This document shows, in pieces, positions 9,864-17,704 of a stretch of 64,000 bases of DNA. The stretch's first letter is position 1. Every line of letters begins with the position of its first letter. Source of the stretch: Pelagomonas calceolata. Taxonomy: Eukaryota > Sar > Pelagophyceae > Pelagomonadales > Pelagomonadaceae. A program made the position numbers and the translations under genes. The DNA is taken from positions 3,720,001 to 3,784,000 of the forward strand of contig CAKKNE010000005.1 in the NCBI GenBank assembly GCA_918797485.1. The letters are read 5' to 3'. The notes beneath the pieces are model-generated. The model saw nothing but the letters and a program-made list of their open reading frames with translations, did no database searches and was not told the origin of the DNA.

Positions 9864-10937
9864 ATGCTCCTCGCAAGGACCCTGCAGCGCCGCGCGGGCG
9901 CGCGCGCCGCACGCAGCTTCGCGGGAATAGAAAAGACGCTCGACGGCAAGCGCAGCACAGAGGAGGAGCGCTTCATCCGAGAACAAGAAAAGGCCAACAA
10001 GGCCAAGCGCGGCGCGAATGTAAAGGAGATCACGACGGTCGGCGTCGTCGGCCTGGGCCTCATGGGCCACGGCATCGCGCAGATCTCCGCGGCGGCGGGC
10101 TTCCAGACCGTCGGTGTTGATCTGAACGCCGAGGTGCTGGCGAACGGCCAGAAAGCTATTGAAACGTCCGTCGCGAAGCTCAACTCGAGGAAAGCTTCTA
10201 AAAATCCCGACTTCGACGCCCCCGCGGCGACGGAGGAGACGCTGGCGCGCCTGAGCTACGCTTCTACGGTAGACGCCGTCGCGCAGTGCGACTTGATCGT
10301 CGAGGCCATCGTCGAGGACGCTTCCATTAAACAGAAGTTTTACGCCGATTTGGGGGAGCGGGCCAAGGCCGAGGCGATATTTGCGTCCAATACATCTTCT
10401 TTAGCTGTGGCGCCGATGGCCGCCGCGTCCCAGAGGCCGGACCGGTTCGTCGGGCTGCACTACTTCAATCCCGTCCAGCTCATGAAGCTGTGCGAGGTCG
10501 TGCAGACGCCGGAAGTTGATGATGAAGTCGTCGAGCTGGTCGACGGCTGGGCCAGGCTCACGGGCAAGATCACGGTGAGATGCAAGGACACGCCGGGCTT
10601 CATCGTCAACAGGTTGCTCGTGCCGAACCTGGCCGCGGCCATCGCCATGGCCGAACGGGGCGACGCCGCTATACAGGACATCGACGCGGCCATGTGCCTG
10701 GGCGCGGGCCACCCGATGGGGCCTTTGCAATTGGCCGATTATGTCGGACTGGACACGTGCTTATCTATACTAAAGGGCTGGTGCGCGCAGTACCCGGACG
10801 AGCCGGCCTTCTTCGTGCCCCCCTCACTGACGGCGAAGGTCGCCGCGGGGAAACTGGGCCGCAAGTCGGGCGAGGGCTACTACGTCTGGGGCGACGGGCC
10901 GGCGTCGACGAAGCCGTCGGGGGTGTCGGGGTTATAA
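9864..10937 (+). CDS. 3-hydroxyacyl-CoA dehydrogenase, mitochondrial
   Basis: 357 residues. Oxidises L-3-hydroxyacyl-CoA to 3-ketoacyl-CoA with NAD+ in beta-oxidation. The start MLLARTLQRRAGARAARSF is a typical mitochondrial presequence; an in-frame codon farther upstream is not needed. The Rossmann NAD site VGVVGLGLMGHGIAQ is at about residue 60, then GVDLNAEVLANGQKAI, the catalytic-region motifs FASNTSSLAV and GLHYFNPVQLMKLCEVV, and the C-terminal domain RCKDTPGFIVNRLL and GHPMGPLQLADYVGLDT. Between presequence and Rossmann fold lies an unusual charged helix (GKRSTEEERFIREQEKANK) that recalls the F1-ATPase inhibitor IF1 core. Single exon. A bacterial-type 3-hydroxybutyryl-CoA dehydrogenase specificity is possible. 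Confidence 0.92.
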   Translation: MLLARTLQRRAGARAARSFAGIEKTLDGKRSTEEERFIREQEKANKAKRGANVKEITTVGVVGLGLMGHGIAQISAAAGFQTVGVDLNAEVLANGQKAIETSVAKLNSRKASKNPDFDAPAATEETLARLSYASTVDAVAQCDLIVEAIVEDASIKQKFYADLGERAKAEAIFASNTSSLAVAPMAAASQRPDRFVGLHYFNPVQLMKLCEVVQTPEVDDEVVELVDGWARLTGKITVRCKDTPGFIVNRLLVPNLAAAIAMAERGDAAIQDIDAAMCLGAGHPMGPLQLADYVGLDTCLSILKGWCAQYPDEPAFFVPPSLTAKVAAGKLGRKSGEGYYVWGDGPASTKPSGVSGL

Positions 10938-10980
10938 CAGTTCTGTTTATTTCGCGACGACCCACTCGCTACGCATGGGC

Positions 10981-11030
10981 TCCACGCCATCGACGCGACG
11001 CTCACGGGACCCGCGGCGATGGCGTGCCGG
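10981..11030. repeat. Introner-core inverted repeat in a 3' flank
   Basis: CACGCCATCG at 10983-10992 and CGATGGCGTG at 11017-11026 form a perfect 10-bp inverted repeat. This core is the same as that found inside C-type introners. It lies between two convergent stop codons, outside any coding region. Confidence 0.6.
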
Positions 11031-11043
11031 TGGTCACTGACTC

Positions 11044-11379
11044 TCACGGCGGCGGGATCGGCTTGCCCTCGACGATGAGGGGCTCCTGCTCGTTCCTGCG
11101 GTTGTTGTTCCCGGCCGTGTAAATGCGGTCGCCGCACTGGCAGTAGAGGGCGCATAAGAGCGCCAGCATGACCTGCGTGCGGGATGACCCATTGGCGTTG
11201 ATCTCCGCGTCACTGGGAACCATTTCTGCACGGGTGGCGACGGTGCCCACGACGACAATAATTGTGATCCACATCTGGGTCTTTCCTTTCTTCTTCGCGA
11301 AGGTGCGTTTCGCCGCGAGGCTTTCCGTCGCGAGCAGGGCCGTCGAGAGCAACGCCAACAAATTTCCGAGGCGTGCCAT
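11044..11379 (-). CDS. Small membrane-protein paralogue A (85 aa spliced)
   Basis: Starts MARLGNLLALLSTALLA, a signal-peptide-like segment ending at a small residue (ESLAAK). A Lys-rich stretch (KRTFAKKKGKTQ), one transmembrane helix and a short tail ending EQEPLIVEGKPIPPP follow. The unspliced frame is also open (111 aa), but splicing complement 11173-11250 joins two 129-nt exons, makes one continuous TM helix (ITIIVV-VMLALLCALY) and gives exactly the 85-residue length of paralogue B. It is head-to-head with B and shares the MARLGN start. No known family recognised; probably a secretory-pathway membrane protein. Confidence 0.65.
   Translation of the reverse strand: MARLGNLLALLSTALLATESLAAKRTFAKKKGKTQMWITIIVVVGTVATRAEMVPSDAEINANGSSRTQVMLALLCALYCQCGDRIYTAGNNNRRNEQEPLIVEGKPIPPP
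11173..11250 (-). other. Candidate 78-nt intron of paralogue A
   Basis: Donor GTGGGCACC, acceptor CGCACGCAG. The length is a multiple of three and contains no stop, so retention would also give a protein. Splicing is preferred because it restores the TM helix and the paralogue's length. Confidence 0.6.
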
Positions 11380-11842
11380 CGCTACTGCCGCGTGAGAGAG
11401 TGTCGTTGCCGTCGCGCGCGGACGTGGTCAGCCCTGCTTTTTTGGCCTGTTTTAGGATGCTCAGTTTTTGAGGGCCCTGGCGACCGATTTCTCAGGGTCG
11501 TTGTGGAGCTCGACGCAGCGAACGTCTAAGGCTTATAAGACGGGCCCGGTCGTACCGCGCGCTACGCGGCGGACGGTGGCTCACAAGTCTTGCTTGTAAC
11601 CCCCGGGTTTTTCACGCAATTTTTTGGCCGCTCTTCGACGACGAACGCGTGCGTTCACGCTAATCGACGCGCGTGCGCAAAGGCCTTGAGACGTCTCGTC
11701 GTATAAATAACTCACAAAGTGGTCAAAAGCGGATTGATCTCGACCTCTGAGACCACTGCCTTTATATCAGACTCTAGAGCCAGAGCTGCGGCTCGCGGGT
11801 ACGACGAGCACGCCAAAGCAAGCTGTCAATTCTCTACAAACG
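11380..11842. promoter_or_regulatory. Divergent promoter of the paralogue pair, TATA-type
   Basis: 463-nt gap without the palindromic motif. TATAAATA at 11702-11709 lies 134 nt upstream of B. A TTATAAG stretch near 11534 on the other strand lies about 155 nt upstream of A. Function is inferred from position. Confidence 0.4.
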
Positions 11843-12201
11843 ATGGCGCGACTCGGCAACGCGTTCGCGGTCCTCGCGCTCGCGACGACGACACTCGCGG
11901 GTCCGACCCAGTGTGCACACAAAACGCCATCGACGCGACGTGCGCACAGGTCCGAACCGCAAGAAGGGCCGCCACAAGAACCAATGCCTCCACAGATTAG
12001 ACTGCTGGCTCACGATTCTGCTTGTGCTGGGTATGAAACCGCGTCTGCTCGATTGGCGCGCGACTCACCCGTTGACACGCAGGTGCCATCGTCCTCGCGG
12101 CGGCCTACTACGCCTACTGCGTCTACGGGAAAAGCAGCACAAGAACCAACAAGGAGACCGAGCCATTAATGCCCGTCGCGACGGCGACGCCGATGACCTA
12201 G
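11843..12201 (+). CDS. Small membrane-protein paralogue B (85 aa)
   Basis: Three exons, 11843-11900, 11950-12030 and 12083-12201, total 86 codons. The protein starts MARLGNAFAVLALATTTLAG (signal-peptide-like), then a basic stretch PNRKKGRHKNQCLHRLD, a TM helix CWLTILLVLGAIVLAAAYYA, and a tail with KETEPLMPV that parallels EQEPLIVEG in paralogue A. Its introns are at different codon positions from A's single intron, so they were gained independently after the duplication. Its stop is one base from the stop of the convergent SET gene. Function unknown. Confidence 0.75.
11909..11949 (+). mobile_element. Minimal A-type introner (41 bp) in paralogue B
   Basis: The spliced intron is 11901-11949, only 49 nt. 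Duplications GTCCGACC and GTCCGAAC (7 of 8) flank an element that begins CAGTGTGCACAC and ends GTGCGCACAG around a CGCCATCGACGCGAC core. The donor GT is the first two bases of the duplication. Confidence 0.85.
12031..12082 (+). other. Intron 2 of paralogue B (52 nt)
   Basis: Donor GTATGAAACC, acceptor GACACGCAG, phase 1. Joins ILLVLG to AIVLAAAYY inside the TM helix. The 3' end resembles B-type introners; no clear target duplication. Confidence 0.8.
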
Positions 12202-12202
12202 G

Positions 12203-13053
12203 TCATAAACTTACACTGTCTATCTCGGAGGCCTCGTCGAACCCGTAGTTCTCCATGAGATAGGCCGACCGCTCCTCCTGCGGGAGGCCGTGGATGTAGT
12301 CGATCGTCAGCTCGTCGCCCTCCTTAACAGGTCGCGCCGCCCGGAAGACGACATCATCATCACCATAGTCGACCAGTAAATTGGGCTCCCAGTGGTGGTT
12401 CAGGAAGGACGGCAGCGCGTACAGCGCGACCGTGTCACCCTCGGCGTCCGCCCTCAACGAGTTCAAGTGAATCCGCGACGCGACGCCGGCGTACCACTCG
12501 TCCGTGAGGAACGCGTAGCGGTCGCCGTCGTCTCCACCCAGGGCGCGCTTCACGGCCGCACAGTCCTCGACCCACCTGTGCGAAATCAATCAGTAAGTTC
12601 GGCGCACTGGCGTCGCGTCGATAGCGTGGAGACGCGCGGCGAGCAATTTGATTTATGCACTGCGACCTACGGTGCCGGCGTCGGCCCCGTCATCTTGGCC
12701 GAGCACAGCGCGGCGACGGCCAGGACGTAGGGCGACGCCTCGGGCTCGTGGGCCACGCGGCTCGCGATCTGCGCGACCAGGAGCGGGTGCCGCCGGCCGT
12801 CGGCGCCCTCGAGCTTGCCGCGCGCCTTGCGCCAGGCGCGCTCGTAGCCCGCAAATTCACCGTGTCCCGCGAAGGCGTTGACAGCGCGCTTCGACGAGTG
12901 CGCCAGCGGCTCGCCCGCGGGGACGACGGCCGCGCCAGCGCGGTGCGCGCGCGTCGCGACGATGCCGCGGCCTTTTGTCGCAGTCTGCACGACCTCTACG
13001 CCGAGCGCTGCGGTTCGCAGCAGCTTGTTTAGCTTGTCAAGGGGCAATGCCAT
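12203..13053 (-). CDS. SET-domain protein (251 aa)
   Basis: Two exons, complement 12671-13053 and 12203-12575. The frame joins as GPTPAP-WVEDCAAV and sums to 252 codons. SET domains transfer methyl groups from SAM to lysine. N-terminal strand motif KGRGIVATRAHRAGAAVV, then late motifs RIHLNSL, SFLNHHWEPN (the NHxxxPN pseudoknot signature) and VKEGDELTIDYI (the GEELxxxY signature). No MYND finger is seen. The protein is close to the minimal SETD/SMYD-like core and may methylate histones, ribosomal proteins or other targets; the substrate cannot be told from sequence. Confidence 0.85.
12576..12662 (-). mobile_element. A-type introner in the SET gene
   Basis: 87-bp element, ends CTGTGCGAAATCAAT and TTTGATTTATGCACTG. 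Duplications CGACCCAC at 12568-12575 and CGACCTAC at 12663-12670 match at 7 of 8. The spliced intron is 12576-12670, with its donor in the duplication. Confidence 0.9.
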
Positions 13054-13214
13054 TGCTTTGTGCAGGCACTGATTTTGGTGCTGCTGCTGCTGCTCGCTAG
13101 GCCTCTAATTTGACACGCGACGCGAATCACACGTTGGCAGGGATGGTCGAGCACTGCGCGCACGATCTCCAATCCCTTCTTGGTGCACGTTTGGCCCGCT
13201 GCGTTTTTTTCGAA

Positions 13215-13238
13215 GCTAGCGTCCGGTAACACACTAGC
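13215..13238. promoter_or_regulatory. Palindromic promoter motif, copy 5
   Basis: In the 381-nt divergent gap 13054-13434, 162 and 197 nt from the two starts. Arms GCTAGCG and ACACTAGC, 9-nt spacer ending GTAAC. Confidence 0.6.
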
Positions 13239-13434
13239 CAAAAGCTGCGGTCACCGCAATAGTACCTTGCGCGGCACTACGAGTCAGATGCTGTCTGGAA
13301 AGACGCTTAAGCAGACCATAACAACCTGCGCTGCGAGTGCTCGGCACAGGACGCTGCGGTATCCCCTCTGCTGAAAAGGCTCAGTTGCCTTGACTTAGGC
13401 CACCTGGCCGCGCGACCGGCGCCCGATAGAAATC

Positions 13435-15201
13435 ATGGCGTCATCCTACGAGGAAGTCACAAGAATCCTAGAACAGTGTCGCATCTCCCACTTCCGCCAG
13501 GCCTTCCTCGATAATGAATGTGACGACTCGTTCCTCGATATCGTCGAGGACGGCGACCTCCGCGAGCTCGGCCTGCCGCTCGGGCCGCGCGTGCGCCTCC
13601 TCAAGGCCGTCGCGGATAGAAACGCGGCGCGGGCCGCGCGCGCGCCGGCGGCGGCGGTGACGCCGACGCGCACCTTCGCGCCTCCGCCTCCGCCGCCGCC
13701 GCAAGGCTCGGCGCACGTCGCCGTCCCGCCGCCACCGCCCGCGGCCCCGGCCTCGCCGCGGAACGAGGACAACCTGTGCGAGCTCTGCGCCGACCGCGAG
13801 GTCGACTGCGCGATCGCCGGCTGCGAGCACAAATTCTGCCGCGTCTGCGTCGACCTCTGGCGGCGCGAGAGCGTTAGGAAAGCCCAACAAAACACCATGT
13901 GCCCGAACTGCCGCGCGCCCTTCACCGAGGTCGTGGACATCGGGACGGGCCGCCGCGCCGCCGCCGCCGCCGCGCCGCCGCGGCCGGCGTGGGGCGCCGC
14001 GCCGCCGCCGCCGCCGGTTTCACTTGCGGCGACCGCCGCGGAGGAGGAGGCGCGGCGACGACGCGAGGCCGAGGCGCGCGAGGCCGCCGAGCGCGAACGC
14101 GCCGCCGCCGCGGCGCGCGCGCGCGAACAGGAGCGCGTGGCGGGCGAGAACGCGGCCGCGGTCGCGACCATATACGCGGCGAACGACGCCCCTCAGTGGG
14201 CGCTGCGCGCGGGCACCGGCAAATCTGCTGCCGAGGTCCGTGCCGAGGCTTTGGAGCGCGCAAGAGCGGCGATGTGGGGCGCCGGGGCGACACCGCTCGC
14301 TGTGGAAGCCTACGTCGAGGCCTACGCCGCGGCCGCGACGGGCGCGTTCGTCGACGCCGAGGCGCGCGCGCTGGCGAAGGATCGCGACGACGCGGCGGCG
14401 GCCGTCATCTCGGCCTTCATCGGCGAGGTCGTCGCGGCGACGCGCCGCGACGCCGCCAGCGCCGCGCTCACCGAGGTCGCCGCGTCATCAAGAATGTTGG
14501 AGGTGATCGAAAGCCGCATTCTGCAGCTCGTCGACGAGAATGGCGGCGAGTTCACGGCCTCAGCTCTGCCGTTGCTCTACACGAAGCGCTACGGACTGAA
14601 GCTCGACTGGAAGGCCCTGGGGTTCGAACGACTTGGACATCTCATTCAGAGCTTGCGTAGCGTAGTAGTGGCACCTTTACAGGGACCCCAAACAAACCGC
14701 AAACTCCGCCGCGTGCCGCGGATCCTGCAGCGGCCGGCCGCGGCGCCGGCGCCGGCCGCCCTCTCAGGAGACGCCGGCGAGTTCCAGCCGTCGGCGCCGG
14801 CGCCGGCGCCGGCCGCGGCGCCGCGGCGCCTCTCGAGCGACGCCGGTGAGTTCCGGCCCGCGTCGCCGGCGCCGGCGCCTATGTATGCTCAGCCGCCGAT
14901 TCCGCCGCCGCCGCAAGGATTCGTGCCCGTCTTCGCGCCGCCGCCTCCACTGTTCGTCCCAGGTGTGCCGGTGATGCTCCCGCCAGGATTCGTGCCGCCG
15001 GGAGCGCCTCCGCCGCCTATCATGATAGGCTCGCACTCGCCTCTGATCAACCCGCTCATGCCCGGAGCGCCCCCACTGCCTGGTGGCATGTACTATGGAA
15101 CACACCAGCCGCCGCCACCGGTGGCGGCGGCGTCGGCGCCCGCGCCCGCGGACGCGATAGCGCCGCAAGCCGCTTTGGATGCGGCACGGAACGCGCCCTA
15201 G
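13435..15201 (+). CDS. SAM-RING-LOTUS domain protein (588 aa)
   Basis: Single exon. Residues 1-62 fit a SAM domain (ILEQCRISHFRQAFLDNECD, DGDLRELGLPLGPRVRLL). A Pro-rich linker leads to a RING finger at 115-159 (Cys115, Cys118, Cys130, His132, Cys135, Cys138, Cys156, Cys159), the signature of E3 ubiquitin ligases. An Ala/Glu/Arg coiled coil follows. Residues about 354-412 fit an OST-HTH/LOTUS domain (RILQLVDENGGEFTASALPL, GLKLDWKALGFERLGHLIQS), an RNA- and helicase-binding fold of germ-granule and RNA-decay proteins. The C-terminus is Pro/Gly-rich and probably disordered. The combination suggests ubiquitination tied to RNA granules; that role is inference. Confidence 0.75.
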   Translation: MASSYEEVTRILEQCRISHFRQAFLDNECDDSFLDIVEDGDLRELGLPLGPRVRLLKAVADRNAARAARAPAAAVTPTRTFAPPPPPPPQGSAHVAVPPPPPAAPASPRNEDNLCELCADREVDCAIAGCEHKFCRVCVDLWRRESVRKAQQNTMCPNCRAPFTEVVDIGTGRRAAAAAAPPRPAWGAAPPPPPVSLAATAAEEEARRRREAEAREAAERERAAAAARAREQERVAGENAAAVATIYAANDAPQWALRAGTGKSAAEVRAEALERARAAMWGAGATPLAVEAYVEAYAAAATGAFVDAEARALAKDRDDAAAAVISAFIGEVVAATRRDAASAALTEVAASSRMLEVIESRILQLVDENGGEFTASALPLLYTKRYGLKLDWKALGFERLGHLIQSLRSVVVAPLQGPQTNRKLRRVPRILQRPAAAPAPAALSGDAGEFQPSAPAPAPAAAPRRLSSDAGEFRPASPAPAPMYAQPPIPPPPQGFVPVFAPPPPLFVPGVPVMLPPGFVPPGAPPPPIMIGSHSPLINPLMPGAPPLPGGMYYGTHQPPPPVAAASAPAPADAIAPQAALDAARNAP

Positions 15202-15244
15202 GGGTGATGTAGTAAGTGAAACTGTCAGAAACCACAAATAAAAA

Positions 15245-17155
15245 TTAAAACGCGAACTCCATCGCCGCCGCCAGCAACGTTGCCACGGCCCGCCCCGCGG
15301 CCGTACCGGCCATGTCATCGACGTAATCATGAGAGACGACCTCGACGCCGCCCCGCGTGGACCGCATCAAAACGCCATGTTCCGCGTCACCGAGAGACGC
15401 CTCCGCCGCGCCGTCGACGACCTTGACCTCGGCCGCCAGTTTAGTGGCCGCGAGCGAGCCGCAGGCCGCGGCCTCGACGCGCGCCTGGAGGGCGACGGCC
15501 CGCGGCGCGTCGGCCGGTTTCGGCGCGCCCCGTAAGACGCCGGCGCGGTCCCGTAACACGCCGGCGGCCTTGCCAGCCCCGTCCATTTCAATGGAGACGG
15601 CGTCCACGGACACGCGCGCCCGCTGGACGACGCCGCCGTTCAACAGCGCCCGTTCCGCGCCGACGCCGCGCAGCGTCGCGAGACGGAGACCATCCAAAGT
15701 GATACCGAGCGACGCCGCCCGGCCCTGGAGCACGTCCTCCGTCACGATCATAGTCGCATCGCACGCCGAGAGAGCCAGCCCAAACACATCGGGCACCAAC
15801 AAAGATTTGAGAGACGCCGTCACCCTCAGATTCGGGAGCGACGGTACTGTATATAAAGTACCTTGCGCTGCCTCTATTCTAATTTCGCCGGGCGCGCCCG
15901 TCCGCGCGACGACCGGCGCATCCTCGGAACCGATCAGCTCAATGGCCCCGCGCAAGGCTTTTAAGGCGAGCGTCGCGACGGGGTCTGAGGTCATTGACTG
16001 TCGTGCCACGGTGGCCACGACTTTTTCAGAAGCACCTAGGCTGGAGGAGAGCGCTTCTATTCGTAAAGTGCATGTATACGAGGGCGCCTTCGTCGCTGCG
16101 CCGCCCCACAGCGCGCCGAGGACGGCGTAACATAAACCAGCATCGGACAAGGACCCGTCGACCTTGACGTCAATACGTAAAGCAGGCCCCCCGTCCAGCA
16201 CGGGCTTCTTGATAAAATTCGGGTGGCGCCAGCCCGGCGGCTCGCGCGGCGACCGCGCGCACGCATCATCATACCCGTCGGAGTCGTTCAGAGACGAGCT
16301 GCCTCGCTCGCAAGCCAGGGCCCAGCCCTCCCGCGTCAGCCAGGAGATTCTCATCGTCGAGGCGGCTGGTGCGTCGTCGGCGCCCCACCGGAGCGCGGGA
16401 GCTTGAATATCACAACGCCAGCGCGGCCAGACGTCGTCATCCACTAAATGGAGATGGATCCCCGCCTCTCCCAGCACATCGATCCCCAAGACTCGTACCA
16501 CAAATCTAGAACACTTGAACGCGCAAAACAAGCCCTCCTCGCCCACCTTCTTTAAATAAGGCGCGGCTTCCTCGATTAACGCATACAACGGCGTGTCCAT
16601 AATAAGACCGGTGTCGCCGCCTACCACCTCCACCTCGGCCTTGGCTAATTTTCGGGTAGTACTGTCGCAGCGCCTCTCACCGATTGCTACACGGGTTGCG
16701 AGCGTCGCGGAGACGCCCCGCGCCTCGCCCACGTGGTCGTTGTGGAACGACGCCACGGCGACGTCCCAGTTGGCGGTTGAATCTGTTGTATTTGTGGTGA
16801 TCGCTGCGTTTCTCACTCTAAGTTTGGCGCCGCCGCAGCGCAGCTCGAGGATGGCTGCCTGCAGGCTGACGGCCGGCCCGCGCCAGCCGTCCGTCATCAC
16901 GGCGCCGATGGATCTCCAGGGCGCCGCGATTAAGATAGTGCCTTGCGTCTCTATTGCTACGCCTTGTGACACGTCCACGGTGCACTCGGCGGCGGAGAGC
17001 GCGCCGTGCTCGTTCGTTAATTTCAAGTCTGTCGCTTTGATGCGGCAGCTTTCAGCGTCCCACTTCTCGATTTGTAGTTTTGATGCATCTATGTCCATGT
17101 CTTGGCAGTAGTACCGCGCCGCTAAGCGGAGGAGCTGGTCCTGGAGCCACTCCAT
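15245..17155 (-). CDS. Chorein-like (bridge-like lipid-transfer) candidate, 636 aa
   Basis: Start chosen at MEWLQDQLLRLAARYY. The first 50 residues (DIDASKLQIEKWDAESCRIK, then ATDLKLTNE) resemble the chorein N-terminus of VPS13, ATG2 and related repeating-beta-groove proteins, which form hydrophobic troughs that move lipids between organelles. The rest is strand-rich with alternating hydrophobics and no transmembrane helix. It is far shorter than VPS13 or ATG2, so it would be a small member or a distinct family. Single exon. The stop is 43 nt from the convergent SAM-RING-LOTUS stop. The assignment rests on weak similarity. Confidence 0.4.
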   Translation of the reverse strand: MEWLQDQLLRLAARYYCQDMDIDASKLQIEKWDAESCRIKATDLKLTNEHGALSAAECTVDVSQGVAIETQGTILIAAPWRSIGAVMTDGWRGPAVSLQAAILELRCGGAKLRVRNAAITTNTTDSTANWDVAVASFHNDHVGEARGVSATLATRVAIGERRCDSTTRKLAKAEVEVVGGDTGLIMDTPLYALIEEAAPYLKKVGEEGLFCAFKCSRFVVRVLGIDVLGEAGIHLHLVDDDVWPRWRCDIQAPALRWGADDAPAASTMRISWLTREGWALACERGSSSLNDSDGYDDACARSPREPPGWRHPNFIKKPVLDGGPALRIDVKVDGSLSDAGLCYAVLGALWGGAATKAPSYTCTLRIEALSSSLGASEKVVATVARQSMTSDPVATLALKALRGAIELIGSEDAPVVARTGAPGEIRIEAAQGTLYTVPSLPNLRVTASLKSLLVPDVFGLALSACDATMIVTEDVLQGRAASLGITLDGLRLATLRGVGAERALLNGGVVQRARVSVDAVSIEMDGAGKAAGVLRDRAGVLRGAPKPADAPRAVALQARVEAAACGSLAATKLAAEVKVVDGAAEASLGDAEHGVLMRSTRGGVEVVSHDYVDDMAGTAAGRAVATLLAAAMEFAF

Positions 17156-17256
17156 TATCTTGCTGCAGCGATGGTTGCAGTGATGTGAGTTATGCGTCAA
17201 CAGCCGCCTCTCCGGCACAAGTGAGCAGTCACGCGCTAAAAAGTGGCGCAGAAAAG

Positions 17257-17280
17257 GCTAGATCAAAGACTTACTAGTGC
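17257..17280. promoter_or_regulatory. Weak palindromic promoter motif, copy 6
   Basis: In the 549-nt divergent gap 17156-17704. GCTAGAT, then TTACTAGTGC; only the CTAG half-sites and spacing agree with the consensus. The rest of the gap is GC-rich without a clear signal. Confidence 0.3.
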
Positions 17281-17704
17281 GGCTCTGTGCCGACGAAGCC
17301 TCGGCGGACGCCGTTGCCGCCCCGCAGGAGTCCTCCCTGCTCCATTTTCGCGTCGGGGCAGCGACAGAGCCACGCAAGCTACTAGGAAATAACCGCCGGC
17401 CCCGGCCCGGTTGTGTTGCGCCGCTAAGCTTGCCAGCCCCGGGAAACGGGCCGTTGGCGCGGCGGCAGGCCCGCCAAACACCGTTGTGGACATCGGCCCC
17501 AGCAGCGCCGACGGTTGGGCAGCGATCCGGCAGCCTGCAGGCCCCGCAGCGGCCTCAGACAGGGCAGCTTCGTCCACCGCACAAACGGCAGCTACAAGGC
17601 TCGGCGGGCGACGCGCCGGGCCGCAGGACTCACCCTTTACTAAGCCGCAGCCCAGGCCTCAACCAGCAAGCCCAGCCCCGCGGCCGCCGCATCATACCGA
17701 CAAG

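Noticed and set aside
11950-12248. An unspliced reading of the second small paralogue
   Set aside because: It runs into an Arg-rich frame; splicing gives an 85-residue protein matching the neighbouring paralogue.
13446-14660. Long open frames on both strands opposite or out of frame with the SAM-RING-LOTUS gene
   Set aside because: Composition artefacts of the Ala/Pro/Arg-rich coding sequence; only one frame carries domains.
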